DNA of 64,000 nucleotides, taken from JBBQFI01 sp038237805 (GTDB taxonomy: Bacteria; Verrucomicrobiota; Verrucomicrobiia; Chthoniobacterales; UBA10450). Numbering within the stretch: position 1 is the stretch's first letter; every line of letters begins with the position of its first letter. Below, piece after piece: positions 25,785 to 34,653 of this stretch. Position numbers and translations under genes: made by a program. The stretch spans positions 62,001 to 126,000 of the forward strand of contig JBBRYI010000010.1 of NCBI GenBank assembly GCA_038237805.1. The letters are read 5' to 3'. The notes below the pieces were generated by a model. It was not told where the DNA came from, searched no databases, and worked only from the letters and a program-made list of their open reading frames with translations.

Positions 25785-26567
25785 GTGAAACCAAATGGCG
25801 CCGTAGACTCGGTCGGCGGATCGAGAAACTTCGCTACAACTCATTGGAGCGTAGTTCTTTCCTGTGCTTCGACCAAGGGCAAGGAAAACAAAGCACAGGC
25901 GGCGCTGAGTCAACTTTGCCGCACTTATTGGCGACCTATTTTCACTTTTGTATGCCGACGGGGTTATTCCGTCAACGATGCCCAGGATCTGACCCAGGAT
26001 TTTTTTCTCATGATTTTCAGCGGCAACTTGTTGCATCACGCCGATCCTAATCGCGGGCGGTTCCGATCGCTCTTGCTCAAGGCGCTGCAAAACTTTCTCA
26101 TCGACGCGAATCAAAAGCGTCGCGCTCGAAAGCGCGGCGGCGCCATCGATTTTGTTTCTTGGGATGACTGGATGGCGGAGGCACCGTCGCAATTGTCCGT
26201 GCCGGCGCGCGTTTTGGAAGCCTGGCCGGCGGAGCGGCTTTACGATTTGCGTTGGGCGGCAACGGTGGCGGAACAAGCATTGCGTCGCTTGTCGGAGGAA
26301 TGCGAAAGCCGCGGGCGTCGGCGCGTTTTTGATGTTCTGAGCAGTTGCCTTACGGCGGATCGAAGGGACGTGTCGTATGAGAAATTCGCCCTTTTATTAG
26401 GCGTTCCTATTTCGTCCGTGCGCCGCCTCGTACACCAGTTGCGGGTGCGCTACCGCATTCTGCTGCGCGAGGAGGTTGCACAAACAGTCGAAGATCTCCA
26501 CGACATCGATGATGAAATTCGATATCTGTGCGCTGCGCTCGCCGCCGCAGAGGGACAGTCGGCATGA
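25785..26567 (+). CDS. ECF-type sigma factor, Ser/Thr-kinase-linked group
   Basis: 260 aa from GTG at 25785. RATTHWSVVL-like start (seen as NFATTHWSVVL), then CRTYWRPIFTFVCRRGYSVNDAQDLTQDFFLMIFS is the sigma-2 region (AQDLTQDFF is characteristic of this group), and EKFALLLGVPISSVRRLVHQLRVRYRILLREEV is the sigma-4 helix-turn-helix. These ECF factors in Verrucomicrobia and Planctomycetes are encoded beside Ser/Thr kinases and lack anti-sigma genes. The kinase gene follows in an ATGA overlap. A frame starting with ATG at 25775 is a shadow. The start is chosen for family-like N-terminus; no strong ribosome site is visible. Confidence 0.83.
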   Translation: MKPNGAVDSVGGSRNFATTHWSVVLSCASTKGKENKAQAALSQLCRTYWRPIFTFVCRRGYSVNDAQDLTQDFFLMIFSGNLLHHADPNRGRFRSLLLKALQNFLIDANQKRRARKRGGAIDFVSWDDWMAEAPSQLSVPARVLEAWPAERLYDLRWAATVAEQALRRLSEECESRGRRRVFDVLSSCLTADRRDVSYEKFALLLGVPISSVRRLVHQLRVRYRILLREEVAQTVEDLHDIDDEIRYLCAALAAAEGQSA

Positions 26568-29317
26568 ATTTTTGCGGATTAGCGGATTCGTGTGCCCAGA
26601 TCGCAGATTCCGCCGAGAAATGTCCGCAATGCGGGTCGGTTTCATGGGTACGACATGATCTATGCGTAAGCTGCCTCCTCCGCGGCGGATTAGAGGCCAA
26701 TGAAGAGGAGACGAATTCTCTTGAGGCACTTCTGGCCGAAGTGCAGATGCGCGACACCGATTGGCGTCTTGGAAATTATTTGATTTTAGAAGAGATCGGA
26801 CGCGGCGGGATGGGCGTAATCTATCGCGCCCGGCAAAAACATTCGCGGCGAATCGTCGCCGTAAAACGCGTTCTTAATTATCACGCCGATTCACAGGAAA
26901 CGCTTGCGCGCTTTCGCCGGGAAGCGGAAGCCGCTGCAAGTTTGGATCACCCGAATATTCTGCCGATCTACGAAGTGGGCGTAAGCGACGGGATGCCATT
27001 TTTCAGCATGAAATTCGCGCCCGGCGGAAGCCTTCTGCAATTTGCGCGCTCGATTCGCAATGAGCCGCGGAAGTGCGTCGCGCTCATGGCCAAGGTTGCT
27101 CGCGGTGTTTCATATGCACACGGCCAAGGCATCATTCATCGCGATTTGAAACCAGGAAATATTTTGCTGGATGGCCGGGGCGAGCCGCTCGTAAGCGACT
27201 TTGGCCTTGCCAAATGGCTCGATGCCACGAGCGATCTCACGCGCACGCTCACAATTTTTGGCACACCGGGTTATATTGCTCCAGAACAAGCGCTCGGGCA
27301 CCAGCAAGGCCTTAATCCCGCGGCCGATGTTTATAGTCTCGGCGCAATTCTTTTCGATCTGCTCACGGGCCAGCCACCTTTCTTGGGAGAACACGCGCTG
27401 GCTGTGATCAAGCAGGCGGGAGAACAGTCCGCGCCAAAACTGCGTTCGATCGTCCCGGGTCTGGATCGTGATTTGGAAACAATCTGTGCGCGTTGCCTCG
27501 AGCGCGAAGTAGGCGCGCGATACCACTCTGCGAACGAGCTCGCGGCGGATTTGGAGCGCTATCTCGAAGGCCGGCCGATCATAGCCAGACCAATCTCGCC
27601 GCCGGCGCGTTTATGGCGCTGGAGCCGGCGAAACCGGGCGCTTGCGAGCAGCCTTGCAGGATGCCTCTTGTTAGGGGGCGCGGCCTTGATCTGGGAAGGG
27701 AAGAACTGGCGATTGGAAGCGAGCCTTCGTAAGGAAATCATCGCGGCGCATTCGGTCGCAGTGCTGCCATTCCTAAATCTCGATGCGCCTGCTCCCGACC
27801 CGTCGGCGACTCAGGCAATAAATGATGCGCTCGAAAAACGCATGTCCGCTATTGGACCCGGCAAAACGAATGTCTTTCGGAAGCCGTTCGCGAAATGGAC
27901 CGGAACGGGGAATGCCACCGAAGTTCAATTGACGGCGCAACAAGCAAATACGCGCGCTGTATTGGTCGGCATGTTTCGCCAGGTCGGGCCGAACGTGCGC
28001 CTGTCACTTCGTCTTCTAAGCAAAAACGGGACCGATGTTCTGGGCGGATGGACGCTTGAAGCCAAGACGCTGCAGGGTGCAATCCATGCGTTCGTCACTA
28101 CAAACGTAGGGGCGGCGATTTACAATTCTCTCGACACTCCTACTCGGTCGCCTAACGAGTCCCAACTCGACCCCGTAAATGCTGATCCGACTGCACGCGC
28201 CTACTTCCATGCCGGTCGCGAATTAATGGGTCGGCGCACAATTCCGGACATGGATCGCTCAATCAATTGTTTGGAACACGCGGTTCGCGCCGTCCCGAAT
28301 TCTGTCGCCGCACACTCCTATTTGGCTCTCGCCTACGTTGGCCGGAACTATTTGTTGTCTAATCCCGCAGATGTCGAAAACGCATATCACGCCGCAAACA
28401 GAGCTGTGCAACTTTCGCCGCATGATGCGAACGCTCATCGTGCGCTCGCCTTCGTTTGTGGTCTTATCGGCCACCATGATGAAGCGCTCGAACACAGCTT
28501 ATGCTCCCTGGAAGCGGGAGACCCAAGCGAGCGAGCGCTATCCTATGTCGCTGAAGCTTGGAAGCATTTAGGACGTCCCGATAAGGCGGTCCAATGGTTT
28601 GAAAAGGCCGGAGCTAGTGAAACGCTGACTAGTGATCTTGCTGCCACGCTCGGCGACGCGTGGATGCTGCTTGCCGACGACGAGCGGGCGCGGCGGCAAT
28701 ATGAAATCTCGGCTAATTTCCGGCCCGATCTCCCCGAAGGATGGACAGGGCTTTGCCATCTCAAAGTTCTTAATAGCGATTTTAACGGAGCTCGCAGCTT
28801 GTTTAAAGAGCACGCGGCGGAACATAAAGATTTCCACACAACGAAACCATTTCAGGCGCAAATCGAATTTTTCGCACGTAACTTTTCGGAGGCGGAGCGG
28901 CTTTATGACGAGCTCCATCAAGCTAATGCTAATGATGTGTCCGTAGATCAATATGGCGCCCTCACTAACGCTTCGGCCCTGGCAAGGTTGAAGATGATTC
29001 GTGGCGATATTCGTTCTGCAAATCGGCTCCTTGACGAGTGCATCGCGAATGATCAGGCCAAATTGGCGAAAACGCCCCGCCATCCCGAGGTTCTTTATCG
29101 TTTGTCCGCAGAAGAAGCGACTCGTGGGGATACGGTGAAATCCTTAACCTATCTCCAGGCGAGCATCACGGCGGGATGGTGCGACTACCGTTCCCCCAGG
29201 CTGGATCCGCGTTTCGATGCCGTGGCGAACACGCCGGAATTTCAAAAAATCCTGTCCAGCCTCGCGGCCGAGGTCAATTCGCTAAAGCAGCAGCTCTCAT
29301 CAAACTCTCCGCAGTGA
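26564..29317 (+). CDS. Membrane Ser/Thr protein kinase with zinc ribbon, sensor and TPR-like repeats
   Basis: 917 aa. N-terminal cysteine pairs (CPQCGS near residue 21 and LCVSC) form a zinc ribbon. The PknB-type kinase domain has the Gly-loop EIGRGGMGVIYRA near 78, catalytic HRDLKPGNILLD near 192, DFGLAKW near 212 and TPGYIAPEQALG near 240. A single transmembrane helix (LASSLAGCLLLGGAALIW) lies near 360-380. Outside follow a FlgO-like segment (SVAVLPFLNLDAP) and C-terminal TPR-like helices (residues about 560-900). It probably senses a signal and phosphorylates the ECF sigma factor or the small following protein; this is inferred from position. ATGA overlap with the sigma gene. 9-mer at 28150. 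Confidence 0.87.
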   Translation: MNFCGLADSCAQIADSAEKCPQCGSVSWVRHDLCVSCLLRGGLEANEEETNSLEALLAEVQMRDTDWRLGNYLILEEIGRGGMGVIYRARQKHSRRIVAVKRVLNYHADSQETLARFRREAEAAASLDHPNILPIYEVGVSDGMPFFSMKFAPGGSLLQFARSIRNEPRKCVALMAKVARGVSYAHGQGIIHRDLKPGNILLDGRGEPLVSDFGLAKWLDATSDLTRTLTIFGTPGYIAPEQALGHQQGLNPAADVYSLGAILFDLLTGQPPFLGEHALAVIKQAGEQSAPKLRSIVPGLDRDLETICARCLEREVGARYHSANELAADLERYLEGRPIIARPISPPARLWRWSRRNRALASSLAGCLLLGGAALIWEGKNWRLEASLRKEIIAAHSVAVLPFLNLDAPAPDPSATQAINDALEKRMSAIGPGKTNVFRKPFAKWTGTGNATEVQLTAQQANTRAVLVGMFRQVGPNVRLSLRLLSKNGTDVLGGWTLEAKTLQGAIHAFVTTNVGAAIYNSLDTPTRSPNESQLDPVNADPTARAYFHAGRELMGRRTIPDMDRSINCLEHAVRAVPNSVAAHSYLALAYVGRNYLLSNPADVENAYHAANRAVQLSPHDANAHRALAFVCGLIGHHDEALEHSLCSLEAGDPSERALSYVAEAWKHLGRPDKAVQWFEKAGASETLTSDLAATLGDAWMLLADDERARRQYEISANFRPDLPEGWTGLCHLKVLNSDFNGARSLFKEHAAEHKDFHTTKPFQAQIEFFARNFSEAERLYDELHQANANDVSVDQYGALTNASALARLKMIRGDIRSANRLLDECIANDQAKLAKTPRHPEVLYRLSAEEATRGDTVKSLTYLQASITAGWCDYRSPRLDPRFDAVANTPEFQKILSSLAAEVNSLKQQLSSNSPQ

Positions 29318-29324
29318 AATCAAC

Positions 29325-29331
29325 GAGAGGA
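29325..29331 (+). promoter_or_regulatory. Ribosome binding site of the small protein
   Basis: GAGAGGA at 29325-29331, 5 bp before the ATG at 29337. It supports independent translation of the small gene after the kinase, 19 bp downstream of the kinase stop. Confidence 0.5.
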
Positions 29332-29336
29332 ATGTA

Positions 29337-29651
29337 ATGAGAGACTGGAATTCCAAGAGAGACAGACGGGATGCCGTGACGGCGTTCCTTAAAAAAACGA
29401 TCACCGACCCCGAAGTGCGCGCGCGAGTCCTAAGCGATCGGCAAGCGGCCCATCAAGCGCTCGAAAAAGAAGGTGACATCGATCTTCCTGACGATGTCGA
29501 AGTGATTTGCGTTGGGCCGAGCACGCAGGAAAGAGACCGACACATCGTCATCGTATTGCCTCCCGAAGGGTCCGAAACTGAAAATATCGATCCCTTCAAA
29601 TACTGGATCGGGACCTGGCCCATCTACGACGTCGATCCTTCGTTCGACTGA
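29337..29651 (+). CDS. Small NHLP-leader-like (nitrile hydratase alpha-like) protein
   Basis: 104 aa. Residues about 13-77 read like the NHLP leader domain of RiPP precursors, derived from nitrile hydratase alpha: TDPEVRARVLSDRQAAHQAL, then DIDLPDDVEVICVGP and HIVIVLPPEG. The last 27 or so residues form a Cys-free tail rich in Trp, Tyr, Phe and Asp (YWIGTWPIYDVDPSFD), which in a precursor peptide would be the core. No lanthionine, YcaO or radical-SAM gene is adjacent; the convergent neighbour is a haem peroxidase. It could be a RiPP-like precursor, a kinase substrate or a small regulator. Co-directional with and 19 bp after the kinase gene. Confidence 0.6.
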   Translation: MRDWNSKRDRRDAVTAFLKKTITDPEVRARVLSDRQAAHQALEKEGDIDLPDDVEVICVGPSTQERDRHIVIVLPPEGSETENIDPFKYWIGTWPIYDVDPSFD

Positions 29652-29665
29652 CGGGTTTGGTTATC

Positions 29666-31072
29666 TTACAAGATCGAGGCCAGCCGAAAGAGTTCGGAAA
29701 GTCCGTGAATCCGCCGCTCTCGGCTGGAAAAGTTCCAGACGGGAGGAAATTCATCGTGATGCGATCTATTTACATAGGAACCTGGATCGTTGCGTAGCGC
29801 AGCGAAAATTGTTTCGGCAAGGAGATGACTTCCCACGGGGCCAAGACGGTTGCCGTTGTGTCGGACCTCCGATTCCTTGAGGATGTAATACCAGAGCGGA
29901 GTTTCTTTCGCCAATCCGGCTTCGCGCATGATTCGACCTTGTTTGGTTTCGCTACCGTTGGAATTTTGGGTGATCTCTGATTCACTTAACACCCGCTCGC
30001 CCAACGCACGCGCCACGACTTGTCCGGATGGCAATTTCAATGCGGTACCGCGCAGCAATGTGCGAACTGCCAACTGCGGCGGAGCTTCCGATCTACCCAA
30101 GTGTGGACAAGTCGCTTCAGCCGCACCGATCAGCTCTGACGGAAGCTTCTGAAAAGGTTCTGCCAATCGCGTATCAATCGGTCTCGCGGTCACAGCGCTG
30201 ACCGAGCCGGCGCCTTGAAAGAAAAACCCCCAGTTGATTTTTAACTCATCGCTGATGGGGCCGCGCTCCGGCGTTCGTCCAAGCAAACCAGGCAACCGCA
30301 TTTCGTGACCAAAAGAAAAAAGATAATTTGGCCGAACCATAGCGTGTCCGAAGCGCATCGCCGCGGCGGAGAACTCAATCGGCACCGAGAAGGTCTTCCA
30401 TTTTATCCTCGCTCCACCTTGCACAAATATTTTCCTGTAAACATCCAGATCGAGCAGCGTGTGTAGATAATCGCTCACAACGAGATGCTGAAACTGCCAT
30501 CGTGTTTGCTGCCGGGCACGCTCGAAGAGCAATTCTTCATCCGCGAACTGCGGCCGAAATTGCTCGACCGCAAAATTATGCAACCGGCCAAACACTGCCG
30601 TCATTTGTCGCAGAATTAAATTTTCTGCGCCGCGATCGTCGGCCAAAATCCTTTCTCCCTGTCTGCCAACGCAAATATCAAACGACGTCCCGTTTTTCCC
30701 CAAGCTGCCGTTTTTTAGCCGAGCGCCGTCTTCGTAAAGTTCGCGTGAGGTGATTGGTCCGCCGCCGTATAACACGCCAAGATCGAGCCGTGGTGTCTGA
30801 AGGTTTTCCAGTTCTGCCGGTTCTTTATGCCACGCTTCGTTGACGGAACTGACATCCTTCGTCAAATCGTGAGCAACGAACTGGCCGAAGTAGGTGTAAC
30901 CGCATTCCACCAGAATCTCCGGGCGCTCGTCGGAAACGCGCCGGCCATTATCGACCATTGCGCCGCCGAGTTCGCGCAGCGCATCGCAATATCGATCAAG
31001 AACAGCCGGGAGTTGAGATGGCGGGAAAAGCCGACAATAACGATTGGGCGAAGATTCTTGAAATGGCTTCAA
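29666..31072 (-). CDS. Animal-type haem peroxidase
   Basis: 468 aa, member of the animal haem-dependent peroxidase superfamily found in some bacteria (peroxicin or cyclooxygenase-like groups). Distal His is in YFGQFVAHDLT near residue 68 and the proximal His in AAMRFGHAMVRPNYL near residue 243; NLILRQMTAVFGRLHNFAVEQ and WYYILKESE fit the helical core. No signal peptide is obvious, so it may act in the cytoplasm or leave by an unknown route. It would oxidise a substrate with H2O2, and family members can cross-link or halogenate tyrosines. It is convergent with the small NHLP-like protein, 14 bp apart. Confidence 0.83.
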   Translation of the reverse strand: MKPFQESSPNRYCRLFPPSQLPAVLDRYCDALRELGGAMVDNGRRVSDERPEILVECGYTYFGQFVAHDLTKDVSSVNEAWHKEPAELENLQTPRLDLGVLYGGGPITSRELYEDGARLKNGSLGKNGTSFDICVGRQGERILADDRGAENLILRQMTAVFGRLHNFAVEQFRPQFADEELLFERARQQTRWQFQHLVVSDYLHTLLDLDVYRKIFVQGGARIKWKTFSVPIEFSAAAMRFGHAMVRPNYLFSFGHEMRLPGLLGRTPERGPISDELKINWGFFFQGAGSVSAVTARPIDTRLAEPFQKLPSELIGAAEATCPHLGRSEAPPQLAVRTLLRGTALKLPSGQVVARALGERVLSESEITQNSNGSETKQGRIMREAGLAKETPLWYYILKESEVRHNGNRLGPVGSHLLAETIFAALRNDPGSYVNRSHHDEFPPVWNFSSRERRIHGLSELFRLASIL

Positions 31073-31132
31073 CGCGAGGGGGAATCGCTAAAACAAAGTC
31101 TTGGTCTGGAATTAGAAGTGTGCGGTCAACAA

Positions 31133-32551
31133 TCAATACCTGCGCCGCATGTTACTCGGCAGAATGTTCAGCTCAGTTCGATATTTGGCGACGGTGCGTC
31201 GCGCGATTGGAATGCCGCGCTCGCTCAGGATCTCGACGATTTCTTTGTCGCTCAATGGCGAATTTGCGTCTTCGCCTTTGACCAAATCCATGATGGCCTC
31301 TTTCACGCTCGTATTGCTCATCGATTCGCCAGTCGCGGTTTGATAACCCGGCGTGAAAAAATATTTCATCTCGAAAACACCCTGCGGCGTGGACATGTAC
31401 TTGCCGGAAATCGCGCGGCTCACGGTCGTCTCGTGCACGCCGACAATATCGGCGATCTGCACCATCGTCATCGGTTTCAGATAGGCCGAGCCTCTGTCGA
31501 AAAATTCAAGCTGCCGTGACACGATCTGATGCGCGATGTTCGAAATCGTTTGCTGTCGTTGATGAATTGATTTGATCAGGAATTTTCCACTGCGAATTTT
31601 ATCGCGAATGTAATCCTTCACTTCACTGCCATTGCCATCCTGCGCCATGATGTCTTTATAGGTGTTGCTGATGCGCAAGTGCGGAATCTGTTCGCCGTTC
31701 AGAATCACTTGGTATTCGCCATTGATTTTTTCCACGGTCACATCCGGCAGCACGTAGTTTTGGGGCGCGGCCGCGAAAACCTGACCTGGTCGCGGATCCA
31801 ACTGCGCGATGTTATTGGCGCACTTCTGTACCTGTTCGACGCTGATTCCCATGCGCCGCGCGATCTCTGGGAAACGCCGCTTCCCCAGATCCGGCATATG
31901 TTCGGAAATAATTTTGTATTCGAGGCTGTTCTGTTTGCCTTCGCGCTTGAGCTGAATGAGCAAACATTCGCCCAGATCACGCGCGCCTACTCCTGGCGGA
32001 TAAAAACTTTGGATGAGGGTGAGAATGTTTTCGAAGTCTTCCTGCGCGATTCCGGTATTCATCGACATTTCTAGCGGCGTCGTTTGCAGAAAGCCATTGT
32101 CATCGATGTTCCCAATAATGAGCTCAGCGGTTTTGCGATCGTTAGCATCCAACGCCGTCTGATTGAGCTGTCCCATGAGATGCTGCTGCAGCGTTTCCTG
32201 CGTGGCGATGGAATCGAAAAAGAATTGCCTCTTATCTTCCTCTTCCTGCGAACGCCCGCTGTAGCTGCTCGACTGGGCCATGTAATCCCGCCACTCGCTG
32301 TCGAGTTTCGCCAGTTGATCAAACTCTTCCTTGAATTCCTTGTCCGCTTCCGCGGTCTTTTCTGCCGCTGCCTCCTCACTCGGGTCGGTCGCCAATTCTT
32401 CGAGGACGGGATTGGTCTCCATTTCCTGCTGCACGAGATTGCGCAGCTCAAGCAAAGGCGCCTGGAGAATGAGCAAGCTCTGCTGAAGCTGGGGTGCTAG
32501 AACTTGCTGAAGCGACAAGTTTTGCGACTGATGCATCCCAGGACCGGCCAT
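31133..32551 (-). CDS. rpoN: RNA polymerase sigma-54 factor
   Basis: About 472 aa. The N-terminal glutamine-rich activator-interacting region LSLQQVLAPQLQQSLLILQ is followed by an acidic stretch, the core-binding domain (residues about 120-320) and the C-terminal RpoN box ARRTVAKYRTELNILPSNMRR, which reads the -24 element. It needs an activator ATPase such as the NtrC-type protein 0.7 kb away. Start at 32551 (MAGPGMHQSQNLSLQ) is chosen over 32599. Divergent with two small secreted-protein genes. Confidence 0.95.
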   Translation of the reverse strand: MAGPGMHQSQNLSLQQVLAPQLQQSLLILQAPLLELRNLVQQEMETNPVLEELATDPSEEAAAEKTAEADKEFKEEFDQLAKLDSEWRDYMAQSSSYSGRSQEEEDKRQFFFDSIATQETLQQHLMGQLNQTALDANDRKTAELIIGNIDDNGFLQTTPLEMSMNTGIAQEDFENILTLIQSFYPPGVGARDLGECLLIQLKREGKQNSLEYKIISEHMPDLGKRRFPEIARRMGISVEQVQKCANNIAQLDPRPGQVFAAAPQNYVLPDVTVEKINGEYQVILNGEQIPHLRISNTYKDIMAQDGNGSEVKDYIRDKIRSGKFLIKSIHQRQQTISNIAHQIVSRQLEFFDRGSAYLKPMTMVQIADIVGVHETTVSRAISGKYMSTPQGVFEMKYFFTPGYQTATGESMSNTSVKEAIMDLVKGEDANSPLSDKEIVEILSERGIPIARRTVAKYRTELNILPSNMRRRY

Positions 32552-32681
32552 ATTATTTCGAGGGTAAACCCCTCGCGAGGCGAGGCAAGCAGTTTTCAAG
32601 CCGACATCAGATTTTCATTCGCGGAAGATGCGAAATTATGAAGGAATGCGACTTGCTTTTAACTTTAGCCGCAACCTGCTT

Positions 32682-32915
32682 ATGAAGCGCATCATCCTTA
32701 TCGCATTTCTTACTCTGGGCGCGCTTCTGCTCAGACCTGTCATTGCGCAGACGCCGAGTCCGAAAGAAGCTGATGAGCTGAATGCGTTAACCGGCGAAGT
32801 ACAAGCACAGCAAAAGGCGATCTCCGACAATCAAGCAAAGATCGACGAAAAATTGATGACGCTTGGCGACACGATCCGAGAGGCGAGAATTTTTTCCAGC
32901 CGCGCAGGTCATTGA
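32682..32915 (+). CDS. Small secreted coiled-coil protein
   Basis: 77 aa from ATG at 32682. A clear signal peptide (MKRIILIAFLTLGALLLRPVIAQ) is followed by a short helical coiled coil (residues about 30-65) and the end DTIREARIFSSRAGH. Not recognised as a named family. It is a paralogue of the next gene (shared helix plus IFS(S/K)R ending) and lies between rpoN and the NtrC-type gene, so a sigma-54 link is possible but not shown. Confidence 0.6.
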   Translation: MKRIILIAFLTLGALLLRPVIAQTPSPKEADELNALTGEVQAQQKAISDNQAKIDEKLMTLGDTIREARIFSSRAGH

Positions 32916-32925
32916 GTCATTGATT

Positions 32926-33213
32926 ATGATTAGCAAATTGTTCGTTGTTTTCTGCGTTGCGATCGCGACCTTGGCGCTCGATTCTGCGTCCTCGCAATCC
33001 CCTACGCCGGTTGTCGCTAAGATTGTAAGTCCAACGGCAGTGGTAGCTGCAGCCGAAATCAATAGTGACTCCATGCAGGCGACAATAAAATCGCTGCGCG
33101 AGTTAAAAGCGGCAAACGAACAAATCCTGAAAAAGCAGCAGGCGACGTTAGAGGCTTTGGACGAGCTCCAGAAAGAAGCCGACCAGGTCAAGATCTTTAG
33201 CAAGCGCGGCTAG
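32926..33213 (+). CDS. Small secreted coiled-coil protein, paralogue of the previous gene
   Basis: 95 aa from ATG at 32926. Signal peptide MISKLFVVFCVAIATLALDS, a Thr/Val/Ala-rich spacer, then a coiled-coil helix (IKSLRELKAANEQILKKQQ onward) ending DQVKIFSKRG. The shared end and length indicate a tandem duplication with the gene 10 bp upstream. Function unknown. It ends 9 bp before the convergent NtrC-type regulator. Confidence 0.55.
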   Translation: MISKLFVVFCVAIATLALDSASSQSPTPVVAKIVSPTAVVAAAEINSDSMQATIKSLRELKAANEQILKKQQATLEALDELQKEADQVKIFSKRG

Positions 33214-33222
33214 GCCATTGCG

Positions 33223-34593
33223 CTATTTTTTGCTCTTCGGTTCGATCTTGCGATAGAGCGTCGCCATACTAATACCCAACATGCCGGCGGCTTTTTCCCG
33301 CGAGCCATTGCAGTGTCCGAGAGTGGCCTCGATGTAGCCGCGCTCCTGTTGTTGAATAAATTCATCCAGCTTTTGCCCCACAGGCATCGTGCTCACCGCC
33401 TCCTGCGCCTTTTCCCCTTGAGCAGCACTGACGATTTGCGGCGGAAGGTCACTCGCCAAAATCATATCGTTATCGCACAACGCGCAGGCCCGCTCGATCG
33501 CGTTCTCGAGTTCGCGCACGTTCCCCGGATAATCATAGCGACAGAGATAATCGACCGCTTCGGGATCGATCTTCTTCGGTTCGCCACCGGTCGTGCTCGC
33601 CTGTTTTTGCAGAAAGTGATTGGTCAAAAGCGGGACATCTTCCAGGCGATCGCGCAACGGTGGAATTTCCACCGGGATAACGGCGAGCCGGTAGTAAAGA
33701 TCTTCTCGAAACGAACCGTCTTTGATTTTTCCCTGCAACGCTTCGTTCGTCGCGCCGACCACACGAACGTTGACTGGAATACTTTTGTTATCGCCAACGT
33801 GCCGGACTTCCCGCTCCTGCAGCACGCGTAGTAATTTTGTCTGCAACTGCGGCGCCATTGAATTTACTTCGTCGAGAAAAATAGTGCCGAGATTCGCTTC
33901 TTCAAAAAGCCCACGCTTATCTGCAACCGCCCCGGTGAACGCGCCTTTCTTGTGGCCGAAAAGTTCCGACTCCAACAGGTTTTCCGGCAACGCACTGCAA
34001 TTAATCGCAACGAACGGGTGATGCTGTCGGTTACTGTTGAAGTGCAATCCGCGCGCGACCAGTTCCTTGCCGGTGCCGCTTTCGCCGACGATGAGCACCG
34101 TGCTATCGGTGTCTGCAACTTTGTTAATTAAATTGTAAACCTGCTGCATTTTTTGACTCGTGCCGATTATGTTTTCAAACCGGTAACGGTTCTTTAACTC
34201 CTTGCGGAGATATGTGTTCTCGCGCACCGCTGCTTGAAAATCGAGAGCCCGCTGAATCGTCAACTGGAGCTCATCGATCTTGAATGGCTTCGGCACATAA
34301 CCGTAAGCGCCCATCTTCATCGCTTCGATCGCCGTATCCACGGAAGCGTAGGCCGTGATTAAAATGACCGAGGTTTGACGATGATGCTCGCGCACGTGTC
34401 GCAAAACATCGAAACCGCTCATGGTTTCCATCTTGATGTCAGTGATGACAACCTGCGGCTGAATCGTGTCGAGTTGTGCGACTGCTTTGGTCGCGGAGTT
34501 GAATGGAAAGGCCTCGTGGCCTTTATCACGACAGATAGTCACGATCACTTCCACCATCGCGGGTTCGTCGTCGATAATTATGATTTTGGCCAT
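33223..34593 (-). CDS. NtrC-family sigma-54-dependent response regulator
   Basis: 456 aa. Receiver domain with phosphoacceptor Asp 52 (VVITDIKM) and conserved Lys in VPKPF; AAA+ domain with Walker A GESGTGKE near residue 172, the sigma-54-contacting GAFTGA near 223 and Walker B GTIFLDEV; C-terminal Fis-type helix-turn-helix IEATLGHCNGSREKAAGMLG. It activates sigma-54 promoters when phosphorylated. No cognate histidine kinase is in view. The gene lies 0.6 kb from rpoN, which is on the same strand but separated by the small secreted-protein pair. Confidence 0.94.
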   Translation of the reverse strand: MAKIIIIDDEPAMVEVIVTICRDKGHEAFPFNSATKAVAQLDTIQPQVVITDIKMETMSGFDVLRHVREHHRQTSVILITAYASVDTAIEAMKMGAYGYVPKPFKIDELQLTIQRALDFQAAVRENTYLRKELKNRYRFENIIGTSQKMQQVYNLINKVADTDSTVLIVGESGTGKELVARGLHFNSNRQHHPFVAINCSALPENLLESELFGHKKGAFTGAVADKRGLFEEANLGTIFLDEVNSMAPQLQTKLLRVLQEREVRHVGDNKSIPVNVRVVGATNEALQGKIKDGSFREDLYYRLAVIPVEIPPLRDRLEDVPLLTNHFLQKQASTTGGEPKKIDPEAVDYLCRYDYPGNVRELENAIERACALCDNDMILASDLPPQIVSAAQGEKAQEAVSTMPVGQKLDEFIQQQERGYIEATLGHCNGSREKAAGMLGISMATLYRKIEPKSKK

Positions 34594-34653
34594 ATTCGCA
34601 AAGCGGAGAATATCTCAAGATTGAGAGATGGCAATGCAGGAACGAGAAAAACC

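Noticed and set aside
25516..25794. Minus-strand frame of 92 codons between the DUF721 and sigma genes
   Set aside because: No domain, no ribosome site and low-quality composition; left as intergenic.
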